64,000 bases of DNA. Source: Couchioplanes caeruleus. Lineage in GTDB: Bacteria; Actinomycetota; Actinomycetes; Mycobacteriales; Micromonosporaceae. The translations under genes were made by a program, and so were the position numbers. Shown piece after piece: positions 8,790 to 17,276 of the stretch; position 1 is the stretch's first letter; every line of letters starts with the position of its first letter. The notes beneath the pieces are model-generated. The model saw nothing but the letters and a program-made list of their open reading frames with translations, did no database searches and was not told the DNA's origin. Where the stretch lies: positions 4,956,501 through 5,020,500 of the forward strand of contig NZ_CP092183.1 in assembly GCF_023499255.1 (NCBI RefSeq), in the 5' to 3' direction.

Positions 8790-8875
8790 GGCACGGGCCC
8801 TGACCTGCAGCGGCGATCTCACGGCGAGAACCCTAGGGCAGCCGGGCCGCCCGCGCCCACAGGCCCGGTCCGGAA

Positions 8876-8891
8876 GTACAGCCAGCTGTAC
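8876..8891. promoter_or_regulatory. Perfect palindrome, putative response-regulator operator
   Basis: GTACAGC-CA-GCTGTAC is a perfect 7-bp inverted repeat with a 2-bp centre. It lies 87 bp upstream of the kinase start (8789) and 58 bp upstream of the divergent small membrane gene (8949). Its size and symmetry fit NarL-family dimer sites. The binding protein is inferred from position only. Confidence 0.5.
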
Positions 8892-8948
8892 CCGGAAGGG
8901 CGCGCTGGCGGGATCGTGACCGGCCCGGCCCGTCCATACGTTGGTGAC

Positions 8949-9149
8949 ATGACCGAGAACAGCGAGAACAGCGAGAACACCGGCTTCCTCCGTACGCTGC
9001 TGTGGGTGGTGCTCGTGCTGAGCGCCGCCGCGAACGCGATCCTCTCCAGCACCAGCACCAACGTCTTCATCGGCGCCGCGTTCGGCGTCATCACCCTCGC
9101 CTGCGCGGCGGGCCTGGTCGTCCAGCACTACCGGCACCGGGAGCGGTGA
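8949..9149 (+). CDS. Small two-helix membrane protein
   Basis: This 66-residue protein has an acidic N-terminus with a duplicated NSE triplet (MTENSENSENTG). Two hydrophobic helices follow (about 14-34 and 38-58), and the tail is basic (QHYRHRER). It is divergent from the two-component system with the palindrome in between, so it could be a target of that regulator. The family is unrecognised and the function unknown. Confidence 0.65.
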   Translation: MTENSENSENTGFLRTLLWVVLVLSAAANAILSSTSTNVFIGAAFGVITLACAAGLVVQHYRHRER

Positions 9150-9221
9150 GCGCCGCCGCCCGGTCGCGGGGACCCGGTAGGGTGCCTGTGGGCGTGCCGC
9201 GGACACCGGTGGGAGGCTCGG

Positions 9222-10685
9222 ATGACGATGCCGCTGCGCCCCGGTGACCCGGGCCGCCTCGGCGGCTACGAGCTGCTCGGCCGGCTCGGGCAGGGCGGCA
9301 TGGGGACGGTGTTCCTGGGCCGCGCGCCGGACGGGCGCCGCGTCGCCGTCAAGGCCCTGCGCGCCGAGTTCGGCGCCGATCCCGCGTACCGGGCGCGTTT
9401 CCGCAGTGAGGTGAACCGGGCGCGCGAGGTGCCGCCGTTCTGCACCGCGGAGGTCCTCGACGCCGACGCCGGCCACGACCCGCCGTACCTGGTGGTCGAG
9501 TACGTGGACGGCCCGACCCTCGCCACGGTGGTGCGCGACGGCGGCCCGCTGACCGGCACCGCGCTGCAGAGCCTCGCGATCGGCGTGGCCACCGCGCTGA
9601 CCGCCATCCACGGCGCCGGGGTGGTGCACCGCGACCTCAAGCCGGCCAACGTCCTGCTCGGCCTGGGCGGCGTCAAGGTCATCGACTTCGGCATCGCGCG
9701 CCCGCTCGAGGCGACCAGCCGGCACACCGGCACCCATCAGATGGTGGGCACGGTGGCGTACATGGCGCCGGAGCGGTTCGAACCGGACCCGGGCGGGCGC
9801 ATCGGTTTCCCGGCCGACGTGTTCGCCTTCGGGGCGGTCGTCGCGTACGCGGCGACGGGACGCACGCCGTTCGCCGCCGATTCCGCCGCGGGCACCGCCG
9901 TGCGCATCATGACCCAGCCGCCCGATCTGACCGGTGTGCCCGCGCCGTTGCGCGGCCTGCTGGCGCGCACGCTGGCCCGGGACCCCGCCGGCCGCCCGAC
10001 CGCCCGCGAGGTGCTCGACGCGCTGGTGAGCGGCACCGGCCCGGCCCCGGCACCGACCCCGGTCCCGCCACCGGCGGACCGGGTCGGGCGCGGGGCTCGC
10101 GGCCGGCGGCGGGCGGCCGTGGCCGGGCTGACGCTGGCCGTGCTCGCCGGTGCGGGCCTGGCCGTCAACGCCCTGCCCCGGGACGACGGCAGCAGGGCCG
10201 CGCCGGTACGCACGCAATCCCCGTCGGCCGCGCCGGCGCCGGCTTTCCTGGCAGGCGGCCGTCGCGGCGTGCTGCACCTGGTCGAGGTCGACGACGACGT
10301 GTGGATCTTCCCGAACGGCGGCGAGGTGAGCCGTACCGCCGAGATCGGGGGCGTGGACGACGAGAGCCACTTCACGCTGGTGCCCTCCGGCGCCGGCTAC
10401 CAGATCAAGTGGCTCACCGGCGAGTTCGGCGTGCGCTGCCTCGGTGTGCGCGTCACGCCCGGCGCCGACGGTGTGCTGGTGACGGCCCCCTGCCGGCAGA
10501 ACGACGCAACCACCTTCACCTTCACCCCCACGGGGAAGAAGGACGGGGCGGGCCGCCCGGCGTACCGCGTCGCCAACCCGGCCTACGGCACCCTCGAGTG
10601 GTCGCAGAACGGCTCACGCGTCGTCGTGCGCCGGGACGACGACGCGCGGACCTCGTTCACGTTCGTCGACCGGGGGCCGGCCTGA
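9222..10685 (+). CDS. Membrane Ser/Thr protein kinase with a novel-looking outer domain
   Basis: The protein has 487 residues and GGGAGG precedes the ATG. Kinase domain: glycine loop [12 protein letters not shown] (about 20-31), VAVK lysine (about 44), catalytic loop HRDLKPAN (about 137), DFG (about 153) and APE. It is a complete Hanks-type kinase. A Pro-rich juxtamembrane segment leads to one transmembrane helix (about 298-322). The outer C-terminal domain of about 150 residues has no PASTA repeats. It is rich in beta-type sequence and has two cysteines (RCLG, APCR) that could pair. The ligand is unknown. Confidence 0.93.
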   Translation: MTMPLRPGDPGRLGGYELLGRLGQGGMGTVFLGRAPDGRRVAVKALRAEFGADPAYRARFRSEVNRAREVPPFCTAEVLDADAGHDPPYLVVEYVDGPTLATVVRDGGPLTGTALQSLAIGVATALTAIHGAGVVHRDLKPANVLLGLGGVKVIDFGIARPLEATSRHTGTHQMVGTVAYMAPERFEPDPGGRIGFPADVFAFGAVVAYAATGRTPFAADSAAGTAVRIMTQPPDLTGVPAPLRGLLARTLARDPAGRPTAREVLDALVSGTGPAPAPTPVPPPADRVGRGARGRRRAAVAGLTLAVLAGAGLAVNALPRDDGSRAAPVRTQSPSAAPAPAFLAGGRRGVLHLVEVDDDVWIFPNGGEVSRTAEIGGVDDESHFTLVPSGAGYQIKWLTGEFGVRCLGVRVTPGADGVLVTAPCRQNDATTFTFTPTGKKDGAGRPAYRVANPAYGTLEWSQNGSRVVVRRDDDARTSFTFVDRGPA

Positions 10686-10688
10686 GCC

Positions 10689-11738
10689 TCACAGGTGCGG
10701 GCCGAGCAGGGTCAGGTCGGCCGGGGACAGCCGGTCGCTCGAGGTCTTCGCCTGGTGCCAGTACGGGTACAGCAGCGGCGGCGCGCTCGCCTCGTCCAGC
10801 CGCGCCCGCTCCTCGGCGCTGAGTGTCAGGTCCGCGGCCGCCAGGTTGTCCGCGAGCTGCTCGTCGGTCCGCGCGCCGATGATCAGCGAGGTGACCGCGG
10901 GCTTGCCGAGCAGGTACGCCAGCGCCACCTGCGCCGCCGACACGCCGCGGTCCTCGCCGATGGAGACCAGCACCTCCACGGTGTCGTAGAGCCGCTCCTG
11001 GTCGTACACGGGCGGCTCGTTCCAGTCGGTGAGCTGGCGCGAGCCCTCCGGCGGCTGCTGGCCGCGCCGGTACTTGCCGGAGAGCAGGCCACCGGCGAGC
11101 GGGCTCCACACCAGCACGCCGAGGCCCTGGTCGACAGCGGCGGGGACGAGCTCGTACTCGGCGTCGCGGGCCTGCAGCGAGTAGTAGATCTGCTGGCTGA
11201 CGAAGCGCGGCGCGCCGATGCGCTCCGCGGTGCCGAGCGCCTTCATCAACTGCCAGCCGGCGTAGTTGGAGACGCCGACGTAGCGCACCTTGCCCTGCTG
11301 CACCAGCAGGTCCAGGGCCTCGAGCGTCTCCTCCAGCGGGGTCTGCCCGTCCCACTCGTGGACCTGGTAGAGGTCGATGTGATCGGTACGCAGCCGGCGC
11401 AGGCTCGCCTCGCACCCGGCGATCACGTGGTGCCGGGACAGGCCGGCGTCGTTGGGGCCGGGGCCCATCGGCATGCGCACCTTGGTGGCGACGAGCACGT
11501 CCTCGCGGCGGCCCTCGAGCACCTCGCCGACGATCTCCTCGGACAGCCCCTCGGAGTACACGTCGGCGGTGTCGATGAGGTTGACGCCCGCGTCCAGGCA
11601 GCGGTCCACCTGGCGGCGGGCCGCGGTGACATCGGTGGAGCCGACGACGGCGAAGTTGCCCTTGCCGCCGAAGGTCATGGTGCCCATGGTGAGGACGGAT
11701 ACTCGGAGGCCGGACCGGCCCAGCTGGCGATATTCCAT
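10689..11738 (-). CDS. Aldo/keto reductase
   Basis: This 349-residue NADPH-dependent oxidoreductase has the TIM-barrel catalytic tetrad visible: Asp in NLIDTADVY, Tyr four residues on, Lys in LVATKV and His in YQVHEW. The C-terminal SLIIGARTDEQLADNL is the cofactor-phosphate-binding pattern of the voltage-gated-channel beta-subunit/YajO-like group (EYRQLGRSGLRVS start). ATG 11738 begins this conserved start; an upstream in-frame extension was not used. The substrate is unknown. Its stop lies 3 bp from the convergent kinase stop. Confidence 0.93.
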   Translation of the reverse strand: MEYRQLGRSGLRVSVLTMGTMTFGGKGNFAVVGSTDVTAARRQVDRCLDAGVNLIDTADVYSEGLSEEIVGEVLEGRREDVLVATKVRMPMGPGPNDAGLSRHHVIAGCEASLRRLRTDHIDLYQVHEWDGQTPLEETLEALDLLVQQGKVRYVGVSNYAGWQLMKALGTAERIGAPRFVSQQIYYSLQARDAEYELVPAAVDQGLGVLVWSPLAGGLLSGKYRRGQQPPEGSRQLTDWNEPPVYDQERLYDTVEVLVSIGEDRGVSAAQVALAYLLGKPAVTSLIIGARTDEQLADNLAAADLTLSAEERARLDEASAPPLLYPYWHQAKTSSDRLSPADLTLLGPHL

Positions 11739-11777
11739 GCCGACCAACCTATGCCGGAACCCGGCGGTACGTTCGGC

Positions 11778-11832
11778 CGATACTTCGGCAGGCATGTTTC
11801 AAGCCTTGGCCGAAGTATCGAACGGTTTCGAT
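11778..11832. promoter_or_regulatory. Two overlapping inverted repeats upstream of the CBM-DUF1996 gene
   Basis: CGATACTTCGGC (11778-11789) and GCCGAAGTATCG (11809-11820) are perfect 12-bp inverted arms around a 19-bp loop. The right arm overlaps a second palindrome, ATCGAA-CGGT-TTCGAT, at 11817-11832. The site sits between the divergent aldo/keto reductase and the secreted protein at 11914. The inner CGAA..TTCG spelling resembles LacI-type or xylanase-operon operators of actinomycetes. Confidence 0.55.
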
Positions 11833-11913
11833 AATTCGGGGCAGATGCATGACGGCCGGGCCCTCGCCCATCCCCCATCGCGGGCGCGGGACCCCTGACC
11901 CCGAAGGATCGTC

Positions 11914-13281
11914 ATGAGCCCACGCACACCCCGTACCCTCCTGTCCGCCTCCCTGGGCGTCCTGCTCGTGGCGGCCGCCACGGTGGCCGCCGCCACCGCT
12001 CCGGCGTCCGCCGCGACCGTGGTCGTCCAGGCCGAGTCGTTCGCCGCCCAGTCCGGGGCCGCGACCGAGCCGACCGCCGACACCGGCGGCGGCCAGAACG
12101 TCTCCTACCTCGCCGCCGGCGACTGGCTCCGGTTCGACGGCGTCGACCTCGGGCCGGCCGGCGACCTGACCGTCTCGGCGCGCATCGCGTCCGCCACCGG
12201 CGGCACCGGCGCGATCGAGCTGCGCACCGGCTCGGTGACCGGCCCGCTGCTGACCCGCTTCCCCGTCGCGGCCACCGGCGGATGGCAGAGCTGGGTGACC
12301 CGCACCGCCACCGCGACGGCGCACCCCACCGGCGCCCAGACCGTGTACGCGGTCATGCAGAACACCACGGGCGGCGACTTCGTCAACATCAACTGGTTCT
12401 CGTTCGGGGCCGGTCCGGCCTCGGACGGCGCCGGCTGGGTCACCATGGACCAGGCGAAGTGGAACGCCCAGCTCGCGGCCTTCCGCGCGCTGCCCACCCA
12501 CCCGGCGCCGGCGAACGCCGTACGCGTGTCGGAGTTCAACGCGGCGTGCCGGTACAGCCACTCGCGGCCGGACGACCCGATCGTGTTCCCCGGCATGCCC
12601 GGTGCCTCCCACATGCACACGTTCCTGGGCAACCACAGCACCGACGCGAACACCACCACGCAGTCGCTGCTGGCCGACGCCGGCTCCAGTTGCGCGCCGG
12701 CGACGGACCTGTCGGCGTACTGGATCCCCACGCTGTTCGAGCACGGCAAGGCGGTCGAGCCGTCCGGGGTGACCGTCTACTACGGTTCCCGGCTCAGCGA
12801 CCCCACGCAGACGGTGCCGTTCCCGCAGGGTTTCCGGATGATCGCCGGTGACGCCCGGCTGCAGGCGCCCACCCCGCGCGGCACGGTCAACCAGTTCTAC
12901 TGCGCGGGACCGGGCGGCGAGATCGGGCGCAGCGCCGACGGCAACTGGCCGGTGTGCGCGCCGACCGCGGACCTCATGTTCCAACTGGTGTTCCCGGACT
13001 GCTGGGACGGCGTGCACCTGGACAGCCCGGATCACAAGTCGCACGTGCGCTACACGTACGACGGCACCTGCGGCGGCGACCACCCGGTGGCGATACCGTC
13101 GATCTCGTTCGTGATCGCGTACCGGACCAGCGGCAGCGCCGACGGCTTCGAGCTGGCCTCGAAGATGGCGTCGTCGATGCACGGTGACGTCTTCCTCGCC
13201 TGGGACGACACCGCGATGGGCCAGCGCGTCAAGGACTGCGTCGTGCAGAAGGCCAAGTGCAACACCGCCGGGCAGTTCTGA
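11914..13281 (+). CDS. Secreted CBM6/35-like plus DUF1996 protein
   Basis: This 455-residue protein starts at ATG 11914 with GAAGGA upstream. A Sec signal peptide ends at about residue 33 (APASA-A). Residues about 34-165 (VQAESFAAQSG..GDWLRF..INWFSFG) are a CBM6/35-type carbohydrate-binding module. Residues about 190-435 are DUF1996, with its conserved FNAACRYSHSRPDDPIVFP, SHMHTFLGN and CWDG..HKSHVRY blocks, whose clustered His and Asp residues suggest metal binding. The module pairing points to a secreted polysaccharide-active or -binding protein. No enzymatic activity is established for DUF1996 to my knowledge. Confidence 0.88.
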   Translation: MSPRTPRTLLSASLGVLLVAAATVAAATAPASAATVVVQAESFAAQSGAATEPTADTGGGQNVSYLAAGDWLRFDGVDLGPAGDLTVSARIASATGGTGAIELRTGSVTGPLLTRFPVAATGGWQSWVTRTATATAHPTGAQTVYAVMQNTTGGDFVNINWFSFGAGPASDGAGWVTMDQAKWNAQLAAFRALPTHPAPANAVRVSEFNAACRYSHSRPDDPIVFPGMPGASHMHTFLGNHSTDANTTTQSLLADAGSSCAPATDLSAYWIPTLFEHGKAVEPSGVTVYYGSRLSDPTQTVPFPQGFRMIAGDARLQAPTPRGTVNQFYCAGPGGEIGRSADGNWPVCAPTADLMFQLVFPDCWDGVHLDSPDHKSHVRYTYDGTCGGDHPVAIPSISFVIAYRTSGSADGFELASKMASSMHGDVFLAWDDTAMGQRVKDCVVQKAKCNTAGQF

Positions 13282-13287
13282 GCGTGC

Positions 13288-14715
13288 TCAGCTGACCAGC
13301 GGGCCCAGCGCAGGACCCGTGTCGTGCAGGGCCGCCAGCACCTCGCCGGCGGTCAGCCGCAGCGGTCCGGCCACGTCGGCGCCCGCCGTGTCCCCGGCGA
13401 GCGCCGACGTGGCGTGCGAGGTCGGCAGCGGGAACAGCGGGTAGCGGGCCAGCGCGACCGGGTCGACGACCGGCCGCTCCCGCGCGAACGCCGCCACCGA
13501 ACGCCACTGCCGCGCGTCCGCATGCGCCTCGCAGCGCAGCCCGGGCGGCTGCGGCACGACCGTCACGCCCTCGAACCCGGCCGCGCCGGCCAGCCACCAT
13601 TCCGCGGCGTCGGCCGCCTGCCGCGACGCCGACTCGCACCAGTACGGCACCAGCCCCGCCGCCAGCACCCGTCCCGGGTCGACCAGCGTGCCGGACGTGA
13701 CGGCGCAGTCCCGGCCGCCGCCCCGCTCCCCCAGCGACCGCCGGTACAGCTCGGCCACGAAGACGCTGAGCGCCGGGGAGCGCGCGTACAGCAGGCGGTG
13801 CACCGGGGCCGCGTGCCGGCGCAGATCGTGATCGAACCCCACCTCGCCGCCCTGGTCGGCGCAGCGCCGCGGCGCAACCAGGTACGGCGTGGACCACGAG
13901 CCCTCGTCCAGCCCCGCGAGAGCCCGGCGGAACAGCGGGTTCGCCATCGTGTAACCGTCCGGCGACCATCCGCTCGCCGGGCTGCCCAGCTGGAAGCTGT
14001 GCCCGGGCGCGAGGTCCAGCGTCGGCCAGGTGCGGATGTCGCGGACCATCAGCGCGGCGCCGCCGGGCCGCAGCCGGCAGGCCAGGAAGCTCCGGTACGC
14101 CGGCGGCAGCGTCCGCCACCGCAGATGCAGGGTGATCGTCGTGCCGCACAGCGGTCCGCGCAGCGGTCCGCGCAGCAGCGGGTCGTGGACCTGGCGGACG
14201 GTGACGTCCGGGTTGGCGGCGACGATCGCGTCGGCGACCACCCCGCCCCAGTCCATCGCCCCCTCCCAGTCGCCGGGGCTGCCGCCGGGCCACGGGACCG
14301 TGACGGTGAACCCGCTGGGCAGCCAGGGCGCCCCGAGCGCCGCCGCCAGGTGGACGGCCGCGCCGTGCGGCGAGCCCAGCACCACGGCCGGATAGGTGGC
14401 CTCCGGGTAGTGCGCCTCGATCCACGAGGCCACCGCGTCGGCGTCCAGCCGGGCGACCAGCGCGACCGGCAACGCCCCCGCGGCGTCGTGCACCAGGGTC
14501 CGCGGGGTCAGCCCGTCGCGGGCGGACCACCGCTGCCCGAGCGTCGGCACCCGGTCCAGCCCGCGGCAGTCGCGGCCGCGTACGGCCCGCGCGGCGGCGG
14601 TCAGCAGCACCAGCCCGAGGCTGTCGGGGCAGACCACACGCGTGGCGGCGGGGGCACCCGCGTCCCTGAAGTCGGTCACGGCACGGCCGAGTACCCGTGC
14701 CGGGCCAAGGTCCAC
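13288..14715 (-). CDS. Unrecognised 475-residue protein
   Basis: The protein starts at GTG 14715, 18 bp after the M20 peptidase stop on the same strand, so the pair is probably one operon. There is no signal peptide or membrane helix. The segment YPAVVLGSPHGAAVHLAAALGAPWLPSGF (residues about 110-140) looks like a beta-strand, tight turn and helix of an alpha/beta fold; the rest gives no familiar motif. Many Trp, Cys and His residues are scattered through it. Family and function are unknown. The coding character (third-position GC, length, no overlap with other genes) supports a real gene. Confidence 0.7.
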   Translation of the reverse strand: MDLGPARVLGRAVTDFRDAGAPAATRVVCPDSLGLVLLTAAARAVRGRDCRGLDRVPTLGQRWSARDGLTPRTLVHDAAGALPVALVARLDADAVASWIEAHYPEATYPAVVLGSPHGAAVHLAAALGAPWLPSGFTVTVPWPGGSPGDWEGAMDWGGVVADAIVAANPDVTVRQVHDPLLRGPLRGPLCGTTITLHLRWRTLPPAYRSFLACRLRPGGAALMVRDIRTWPTLDLAPGHSFQLGSPASGWSPDGYTMANPLFRRALAGLDEGSWSTPYLVAPRRCADQGGEVGFDHDLRRHAAPVHRLLYARSPALSVFVAELYRRSLGERGGGRDCAVTSGTLVDPGRVLAAGLVPYWCESASRQAADAAEWWLAGAAGFEGVTVVPQPPGLRCEAHADARQWRSVAAFARERPVVDPVALARYPLFPLPTSHATSALAGDTAGADVAGPLRLTAGEVLAALHDTGPALGPLVS

Positions 14716-14733
14716 CCTGCCGATCCGGCCGCC

Positions 14734-16107
14734 CTAGCCGTCGGCGAGCCGGGCCCAGAACAGCGCGAGCGTCGCGGCGCCGGCGGTCAGGACGTCGATG
14801 GACGCCCGCTCGTCGCTGTCGTGCCAGCGGTCCTCGGGCAGGCCCGTACCGAAGAAGACGGCGGGCGCGCCCACCACCCGGGTGAGCAGGTCCGCCGGGC
14901 CGCCGCCGGCGTTGCCCATGCGCCCGACGGGCGCGCCGAAGCCTTCCTGCATCGCGGCGGCCAGGTGGGCCACCGCCGGGAGGTCGTCCGGCGTCCGGTA
15001 CGCGTCCTGGCCGCTCTCCGGCGAGACGCTCAGCTGGTACTCGACGCGGTCGCTGACCGTCTCCTTGACCCAGCGGCGCAGCTGCTCGGCGACCTCGGCG
15101 CAGGTCTGGTCCGGCACGGTACGGATGCTCAGCGACGCCGAGGCGACCGCCGGGATCGCGGCGCGCGAGGGACCCTCGGGGTCCCCGGCGACGATGGTGA
15201 GCACCTCGATCGCCGGGCGGGCCCACAGCCGCTCCAGCACGGTGTACCCCTCCTCGCCACCGATGCTGCGGGTGTCGGACCGCGCCAGCCAGTCCTCGTC
15301 GCTGTACGGCAGCGCGGCGTACTCGGCCCGGGTGCGCTCGGACGGCTCGGCCACGGCGTCGTAGAAGCCCGGCAGCGTGATGCGTCCCTTGTCGTCGTGC
15401 AGCGCGGCGATCAGCCGGGCCAGCTCCATCGCCGGGTTGGGAGCGGGCCCGGAGACCGCGCCGCTGTGCACGTCCCGCTCGGGGCCGTAGATCTCCAGCT
15501 CGGCGAGGATGGTGCCCCGCATGCTCGTGCACACCGCCGGGTGGTCGCGGCGCCAGAGCAGCGTGTCGGAGAAGACGATGAGGTCGGCCTCGGGGCGGTG
15601 CTCGTCGAGCAGCCCGGCCAGGTGCGCGGAGCCGGTCTCCTCCTCGCCCTCCACCAGCACCTTGAGGTTCACCGCCGGGGCGTCGCGGCCGGTCGCGGCC
15701 AGGTGCGCGCGGATGCCCCACAGGTGGGCGATGACCTGGCCCTTGGCGTCCGAGGCGCCCCGCCCGTACAGGTAGCCGTCGCGCAGAGCGGGCTCGAACG
15801 GCGAGGTCTCCTCCCACTGCTCGTCCTTGCTCACGCGCACGTCGTGGTGGCTGTAGATCAGCACGGTGGGCGCTCCCGGGGCGGCGCACCACTCGGCGTA
15901 CACGGCGGGGGCGCCCTCGGCCTGCCAGATCTCCACGCCCGGGAAGCCGACCTCGCGCAGGACGGCTGCCAGCCAGTGCGCCGACCGGTTCAGCTCGGGG
16001 ACCAGCTCGGGGATCCCGCCGACGGACCGCAGCCGCAGCCAGCCGGTCAGCTCCTGCACGAGGGCGGTGCGGTGGTCGGCCAGGAAGGTGTGGATCTCGG
16101 TCGGCAT
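14734..16107 (-). CDS. M20-family metallopeptidase (dipeptidase)
   Basis: This 457-residue protein has the di-zinc M20 ligands in order: His in YSHHDV (about 86), Asp in RGASDAKGQ (about 118), the catalytic Glu pair in VEGEEETGS (about 152), Asp in IVFSD and a final His in RWHDSDE near the C-terminus. The domain order (catalytic, lid, catalytic) and length fit ArgE/DapE/carnosine-dipeptidase-type enzymes that trim dipeptides or N-acyl amino acids in the cytoplasm. It is upstream of, and probably co-transcribed with, the unrecognised gene ending at 13288. Confidence 0.92.
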   Translation of the reverse strand: MPTEIHTFLADHRTALVQELTGWLRLRSVGGIPELVPELNRSAHWLAAVLREVGFPGVEIWQAEGAPAVYAEWCAAPGAPTVLIYSHHDVRVSKDEQWEETSPFEPALRDGYLYGRGASDAKGQVIAHLWGIRAHLAATGRDAPAVNLKVLVEGEEETGSAHLAGLLDEHRPEADLIVFSDTLLWRRDHPAVCTSMRGTILAELEIYGPERDVHSGAVSGPAPNPAMELARLIAALHDDKGRITLPGFYDAVAEPSERTRAEYAALPYSDEDWLARSDTRSIGGEEGYTVLERLWARPAIEVLTIVAGDPEGPSRAAIPAVASASLSIRTVPDQTCAEVAEQLRRWVKETVSDRVEYQLSVSPESGQDAYRTPDDLPAVAHLAAAMQEGFGAPVGRMGNAGGGPADLLTRVVGAPAVFFGTGLPEDRWHDSDERASIDVLTAGAATLALFWARLADG

Positions 16108-16116
16108 GGCGCCCGG

Positions 16117-16496
16117 CTACCCACGGGCCGGGGGGACAAACGTGGCACTTCCGGCGGCAGGGTCAGCGCGGCGCGGGGACGGGCCCCACGCCGTGCCGCC
16201 GGCCGGGCGCGAGGGCGGCGTGGCGCTCCCCGGCCCGGGACCCGAGCGCGCGGCGAGCGCATCGGCGACCACCCCGGTCGCGTACGCGTACACCGCCTTG
16301 TGCAGCACGTCGACGACCACCTCGGACCGCGGCCATGTCCACGGCGGCGGGCAAGGACGCGGGCCGGCACGTATGAGTCCGGGCGTCCGGTGAGGCGCTG
16401 CTCGAACTTCTCCCCCACAGTCATCACCGCCACACCCGCCAAGCCCACGACCGCGCCCTGCCACAGCGTCCGGCGGACCACCTCGGCGGCGGTCAC
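16117..16496 (-). pseudogene. Decayed membrane-protein gene with internal deletion and frameshift
   Basis: The first frame, from GTG 16496, encodes AEVVRRTLWQGAVVGLAGVAVM..EKFEQRLTGRPDSYVPARVLA. At about 16355 the sequence jumps, in another frame, to PPPWTWPRSEVVVDVLHKAVYAYATGVVADAL, which runs to a stop at 16117. As I recall, intact actinobacterial relatives join these two blocks with roughly 80-100 residues in one frame. The middle is therefore missing and the frame is broken. The GTG overlaps the stop of the preceding gene (GTGA), a relic of translational coupling. Absence of the intact form was judged from memory, without a database search. Confidence 0.7.
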
Positions 16497-16720
16497 TGCG
16501 CAGCGTCGGGGTGACCGGGCATCGACGAGCCGCCGCCGCTGCCGCCGGACGAGCCGCCGGACGTGCCCGACCCGTCGTCCTCGGTGACGATGTCGCTGTC
16601 GCCGACGCTCGAGGGCCGCCGGCTCGCGTCGACCTCGGTCTGCGTCACCGGCGCGCTGGAATTCTCCTCGGCGGCTCCCCGCTCGACGGGCTGCTCGCCG
16701 TCTCGTGCGGCCTCGGTCAT
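16493..16720 (-). CDS. Small acidic, Gly/Ser-rich disordered protein
   Basis: This 75-residue protein has an acidic and polar first half (TEVDASRRPSSVGDSDIVTEDD). A low-complexity tail of Gly-Ser runs follows and ends MPGHPDAAQ. There is no signal peptide or helix. GGAGG lies just before the ATG, and the stop overlaps the GTG of the decayed membrane gene, so the two formed an operon. It may be a small stress- or membrane-associated protein. The function is unknown. Confidence 0.6.
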   Translation of the reverse strand: MTEAARDGEQPVERGAAEENSSAPVTQTEVDASRRPSSVGDSDIVTEDDGSGTSGGSSGGSGGGSSMPGHPDAAQ

Positions 16721-16784
16721 GACGTCCTCCTGGAGCCGGGTGCGTTCCCGATCCGGCCTACCCGCTCGACAACTCCTGAGGGCG

Positions 16785-17276
16785 TCACCCGGTCCCGGCC
16801 GCCGGAGCCGGGGTTGCGGCGTGCAGGCGGCGGACCTCCTCGGCGAGCTCCGGGACCGGGCCGTCGACCACCGCGCCCGGGACCACCTCGCGGATGCTCA
16901 GCGGCCGGACGGGACCGGGTGGGCGGCCCAGCTCGGCGCGCCAGCGGGTCAGTTGCTCGGTGGACGAGGCGTACACGATGCGGCCGAGGCCGACCCATCC
17001 GTGCGCCGCGGCGCACATCGGGCAGTGCTCCCCGGAGGTGTAGACCGTCGCCGCCGCGCGTTCCTCCGGCGGCAGGTGGTTCGCCGCCCAGCGGGCGATC
17101 TCGAACTCCGGATGCCGGGTCTCGTCGCCGCCGGCGACGTGGTTGTGGTCCTCGAACAGCACGGTGCCGTCGGCGCCCACCAGGACGGAGCCGAAGGGCT
17201 CGTCGCCGCCCCGCAGCGCCTGCGCCGCCAGCTCGACGCAGCGGCGCAGGTGCCGCAGGTCCGTCTCGTCGACCAT
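16785..17276 (-). CDS. Cytidine/guanine deaminase-family nucleoside deaminase
   Basis: This 163-residue zinc enzyme has the first zinc motif in RHPEFEIARWA (HPE, with the catalytic Glu) and the second in TSGEHCPMCAAA (C-x2-C). This pattern is typical of the GuaD/TadA-like deaminases that act on free bases or nucleosides. In the usual EPCPMC the Pro is replaced by His here. The ATG overlaps the stop of the CBS-domain gene by one base (TGATG), so the two are co-translated. The substrate (guanine, cytosine or a related base) cannot be decided. Confidence 0.88.
   Translation of the reverse strand: MVDETDLRHLRRCVELAAQALRGGDEPFGSVLVGADGTVLFEDHNHVAGGDETRHPEFEIARWAANHLPPEERAAATVYTSGEHCPMCAAAHGWVGLGRIVYASSTEQLTRWRAELGRPPGPVRPLSIREVVPGAVVDGPVPELAEEVRRLHAATPAPAAGTG

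Noticed and set aside
7593..10370. A 925-codon open frame running antisense across the Ser/Thr kinase into the histidine kinase
   Set aside because: Only the last 398 codons encode a recognisable histidine kinase. The rest is the complement of a complete Hanks kinase gene and has no motifs.
13324..16587. A 1087-codon plus-strand frame
   Set aside because: It lies antisense to the M20 peptidase and the gene at 13288, both with better coding character. It is Arg/Gly/Pro-rich without any domain.
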